Shown here: positions 61,508 through 64,000 of the stretch, piece by piece
How the letters are laid out: the number at the start of each line of letters is the position of its first letter
Numbering within the stretch: the stretch's first letter is position 1
NCBI RefSeq assembly: GCF_052072235.1
Contig: NZ_CM125436.1
Location: forward strand, 1,730,001-1,794,000
From: Brevibacillus_D fluminis_A
GTDB lineage: Bacteria > Bacillota > Bacilli > Brevibacillales > Brevibacillaceae
Reading direction: 5' to 3'
DNA: 64,000 nt
Made by a program: the position numbers and the translations under genes
The notes under the pieces: generated by a model
Told to the model about the DNA's origin: nothing
The model's input: only the letters and a program-made list of their open reading frames with translations
Database searches by the model: none

Positions 61508-62617
61508 CTATTGCGTCGTTCCCACCCCGATAATGGTGACGTTTACCTTTACGTTCACATCTCCCTTCGCGAGCGCTTCGCCCCAGTCATCTTGCACAGC
61601 TTTCCAATGTCTGTATTCATAAGCACGCGCGTGCAAGCCAAGGCCAATCGGATCGATTTTCGCTTTTTGAATTTTGCGGATGAGCCCCTCGAAGCGTCTT
61701 TCCAACTCCGCTTCCATGTCCTTCTCCAGTTTTTTCGCCTCTTTCGTAACATCGAGCTGAAACAGTCGTTCCGTCAAACCTACTCTCATGTTTACGTCGA
61801 TGTCGAACTTGAACTTGTCGTCTGCAAATCCTGTCTTCGTTTTGACGGAGATTTTCTCGGCGGTGAAGCTATACCGATTCGCCGGGAAAATCTCACCCTT
61901 CGGTTGATCGGGGGCGCTAAACGTGAAGCCGAATTCCCCTTTCAGCTTGTTCTTCAAAATGCGAAGCAGCTTGTTCTCGTCGGCACCAATGCTGAACGCG
62001 TATTTTCCCCCTTCTTCGAACAGCGCCGTACCGACGACGAGCACCTCTCCATCGTTGCTGAGGTTGGTCACGCTCGGCGTTATCCCTTTTTCGTACGTCT
62101 CCCTGCGAAGATCCTGCAGCGTTGTTTTTACGGTAAGATTACGGCGGGCGGCCGTATCGATCAGCTTTGCGAGGTAAAGGGGCAGACGCGGCTTGTTTTT
62201 GGGTTTCAATTGAATGAGCTTGTAAGCAAGTCCGTCGACCATTGCAATTCTGACGTTCACGGTATTTTTCGGGTCTCGCAAAAACGGCTCCAGCAACTTG
62301 AACCAGCCCTTATGCTGCATCACGCGCTTTCCGATCAAAAACACCTGCGCTTTCCCGCCGGTCGTCAATGCCATAAACGTTTTGTCGTCTTCCTCCCTCG
62401 ATTTCCGCAGCGTTTCTGCTTTGGAGACGTAGACCTCTTCTTTTATTTTTGCCTCTTTATTGAAAACGGGGCTGGATGCCGAAAAAATCAAGTTGTTTTT
62501 TTCATCAAGATCGATGCCGACGAGAAGTGACAAGGATGCGTCTTCGATATCGATCCGATTCGCACATCCTGTCGCTACCAATGTCAGGGACAAAAGCCCG
62601 ATCAACAACTTCTTCAT
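61508..62617 (-). CDS. Spore germination receptor lipoprotein, GerC family
   Basis: C subunit of a nutrient germination receptor in the spore inner membrane. 369 residues. Lipoprotein signal M-K-K-L-L-I-G then a hydrophobic core and V-A-T-G-C, then family regions R-I-D-I-E-D-A, L-L-V-G-I-D-L-D and a C-terminal domain with LGLHARAYEYRHWKAV, near the conserved end of Ger(x)C proteins. AAGGGGGAAAG lies before the ATG, which overlaps the gerAB stop. Intact itself, but its partner gene upstream is interrupted. Confidence 0.9.
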   Translation of the reverse strand: MKKLLIGLLSLTLVATGCANRIDIEDASLSLLVGIDLDEKNNLIFSASSPVFNKEAKIKEEVYVSKAETLRKSREEDDKTFMALTTGGKAQVFLIGKRVMQHKGWFKLLEPFLRDPKNTVNVRIAMVDGLAYKLIQLKPKNKPRLPLYLAKLIDTAARRNLTVKTTLQDLRRETYEKGITPSVTNLSNDGEVLVVGTALFEEGGKYAFSIGADENKLLRILKNKLKGEFGFTFSAPDQPKGEIFPANRYSFTAEKISVKTKTGFADDKFKFDIDVNMRVGLTERLFQLDVTKEAKKLEKDMEAELERRFEGLIRKIQKAKIDPIGLGLHARAYEYRHWKAVQDDWGEALAKGDVNVKVNVTIIGVGTTQ

Positions 62618-63714
62618 TCGGCTTTCCCCCTTCGGAACAGTTCGAAGCCGCGGACATAGACGTACAGAAGTACAGGCAGTACATACATGACAACCATCCC
62701 GGCGTAGGACAGCAGCTTCACCCATTCGTCGGCTTGATTCCATGTCGGCTTCACCACATAGATCACTCCGATTGCGAGCAATAAATAAATGGCGCTGTGC
62801 AGGCGATGATCCTGTTTGTGGCGGATTTGGGATGTTGAGAAAACGGTGCAGTAAATGTAGATGATCCACGCCTTGGACACGACAAATAAATAAACAGCCA
62901 AAATCACCATATCGAACCGTTCCAGAAAGCGAAACTCGATGTTTTTGAGCAAACTGAGCACCGGTTGATTCAGCGTTGTGATTCCATCCGGCGTATAAAA
63001 AACGAAGCAAACGATGGTGACGTACAGATAGTAGAGCATCGTCATCGTATTGGCGATGATAAACCCGTGTATGGCGTACTGCTTGTTTCGCAGAAACGGA
63101 TGAATGAAAAACAGGACCTCGATGCCCGCAAAAGCGAAAACCGTCGTCGGCAGTCCCTTCAAGACGGGGCCCCACCCTTCCTTGAGCACAGGCAGCAGAT
63201 GGAGAGGCTCGCCTCTCTCCAGCGGAAACAACAAACAAAGCGGGATCCACAGCATCATATAAAAGACGAGTTCCACGTAGCGGGCTTGTACGCGCAAGCC
63301 ATTGGAAACGAGAATCTAGGTTGGGATGGCAAACAGCAGCAAGACCTGGTATCCCGGGGTTTTCGTCAAAAACCATGCTTTGATATAGAGCATCGAATTC
63401 ACCAGGATGTCGAGGCCAAAAAAGGCGAAATAGGCAATCAACGGAAGAAAAAGCAGCTTCCCGAATCGCTTCCCGAACAAGTAGCCGAACAAATCCAGCA
63501 TCGTAAAGTTGGGATATTTCCGAAGCGTCAGCAGGATGACCCAGCCTGCCAAACAGTTGATCAGCCATGCCACGATGATCGTCAACCATCCGTCCGTTCC
63601 GCTCTTTTCGGCAACCTGCCGTGGAAGTGACAATATCCCGGTTCCGACTTGTGCCCCGTGGATCAGAAAAATGTATTGCATCAAGGTAATTTCGTTCATC
63701 GCATATTTCTTCAT
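62614..63714 (-). pseudogene. Spore germination receptor permease GerAB, interrupted by an in-frame stop
   Basis: B subunit of the receptor, an APC-like membrane protein. The frame reads M-K-K-Y-A-M-N-E-I-T and through four to five helices to L-L-F-A-I-P-T, then TAG (63318-63316), then continues in the same frame with I-L-V-S-N-G-L-R-V-Q-A-R-Y and the rest, ending F-R-R-G-K-A-E. No bases are missing; a single changed codon explains it. Together it would be about 366 residues, the normal size. GAGGGGAC precedes the ATG, which overlaps the gerAA stop. The receptor is probably dead unless the codon is read through or is an error. Confidence 0.85.
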
Positions 63715-64000
63715 GACTGGTCCCCTCTCGGCCGTTTGTGGCCCATCCGGACTTCTTGCGTCGGTCTGGCGCTTTTCGGCCGCTTGACCATCGTCCATAA
63801 TGGGAACCGGATGAACGTATCCTTCATATCTGCCCAACGGAACGGTGCCAGCGGGCTGCCGTAAGGAGTCCCAAGCGACTCCAGGGTGACCAGATGGGCA
63901 ACCAGCGTCATCGCGCCAACCACGATCCCGATGATCCCAAACAGCGAGGCCATCACCATCATCGGGAACCGCAACAGCCTGACAGCGGTCCCCATATCAT
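63711..64000 (-). CDS. Spore germination receptor GerAA, C-terminal end (5' part outside window)
   Basis: A subunit of the receptor. The frame is open to the window edge. The visible 95 residues hold the last two membrane helices (RFPMMVMASLFGIIG, MTLVAHLVTLESLGTPY) and the conserved G-S-P-L-A-P-F-R-W-A-D-M-K-D-T-F-I-R tail of GerA-family proteins. The stop overlaps the gerAB start. Gene order A-B-C is the usual one. Confidence 0.88.
   Translation of the reverse strand, partial: DMGTAVRLLRFPMMVMASLFGIIGIVVGAMTLVAHLVTLESLGTPYGSPLAPFRWADMKDTFIRFPLWTMVKRPKSARPTQEVRMGHKRPRGDQS

Noticed and set aside
62618..63589. Upstream extension of the GerC-family frame
   Set aside because: The frame is open but lies inside gerAB in another frame and reads as non-protein; the lipoprotein start at 62617 with its ribosome site is clear.
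1..64000. tRNA, rRNA, CRISPR arrays, prophage and intact insertion sequences
   Set aside because: Looked for cloverleaf-like segments, regularly spaced repeats, integrases and transposases; none was found.

Overview
The window is a stretch of chromosome from a spore-forming, Gram-positive bacterium. Evidence: AGGAGG-type ribosome sites, many GTG/TTG starts, a tricistronic gerA-type germination receptor at the right edge, LrgA/LrgB, lipoprotein and SH3-type envelope proteins, and a GC content in the mid-fifties by eye. The gene content fits the Paenibacillaceae, most like Brevibacillus; this is from family resemblance, not from a search. No rRNA, tRNA, CRISPR, phage or intact insertion sequence was seen.

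Layout. 0-4.7 kb: end of an APC permease, then a LacI-type-operator-controlled sugar ABC importer (ATPase, permease, binding lipoprotein). 4.8-13.6 kb: a two-kinase hybrid sensor kinase, psuG, a DNA alkylation/AP-site repair group (alkA-like glycosylase, endonuclease IV, a frameshifted Ada metal-binding gene), a small membrane protein, a truncated ankyrin gene and lrgAB. 13.6-27.5 kb: a repeat-bearing intergenic region, then a nine-gene exopolysaccharide operon (glycoside-hydrolase-like protein, HEAT-repeat membrane protein, processive GT2, receiver protein, nucleotide-sugar dehydrogenase of the UDP-GlcNAc type, glmS, a small protein, glmU and two secreted barrel-like proteins sharing one domain three times). 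A metallo-beta-lactamase-fold hydrolase follows.

28.6-46.0 kb is the most unusual part: two divergent operons coding for a membrane-linked NTPase system. The right arm has a secreted/membrane vWA protein, a tubulin/FtsZ-like GTPase, a second tubulin-like protein that has lost its GTP-binding loop, a polytopic vWA protein, a predicted beta-sandwich protein, a zinc-ribbon TRAFAC-type GTPase and a GAP1-like protein with a membrane anchor and a Pro/Thr/Gly-rich tail. The left arm has a small membrane protein, a zinc-ribbon membrane protein, an SH3-tailed membrane protein and a pentapeptide-repeat protein. An ECF-sigma-type promoter lies before the right arm, and the same element lies before the WG-repeat/DUF3298 protein at 59.8 kb, so both may belong to an envelope-stress regulon.

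46.0-53.8 kb: an EamA transporter, a TrmB-like regulator and molybdenum-cofactor/formate genes (mobA, fdhD, an oxalate/formate-type MFS carrier, DUF2294, moeA, mobB), with long leaders holding hairpin terminators. 53.8-64 kb: a cyclic-nucleotide-domain/SLC13 fusion transporter, a 104-bp inverted repeat, a PuuP-like permease, cardiolipin synthase, the WG-repeat protein and a gerA-type operon in which gerAB is broken by an in-frame stop codon.
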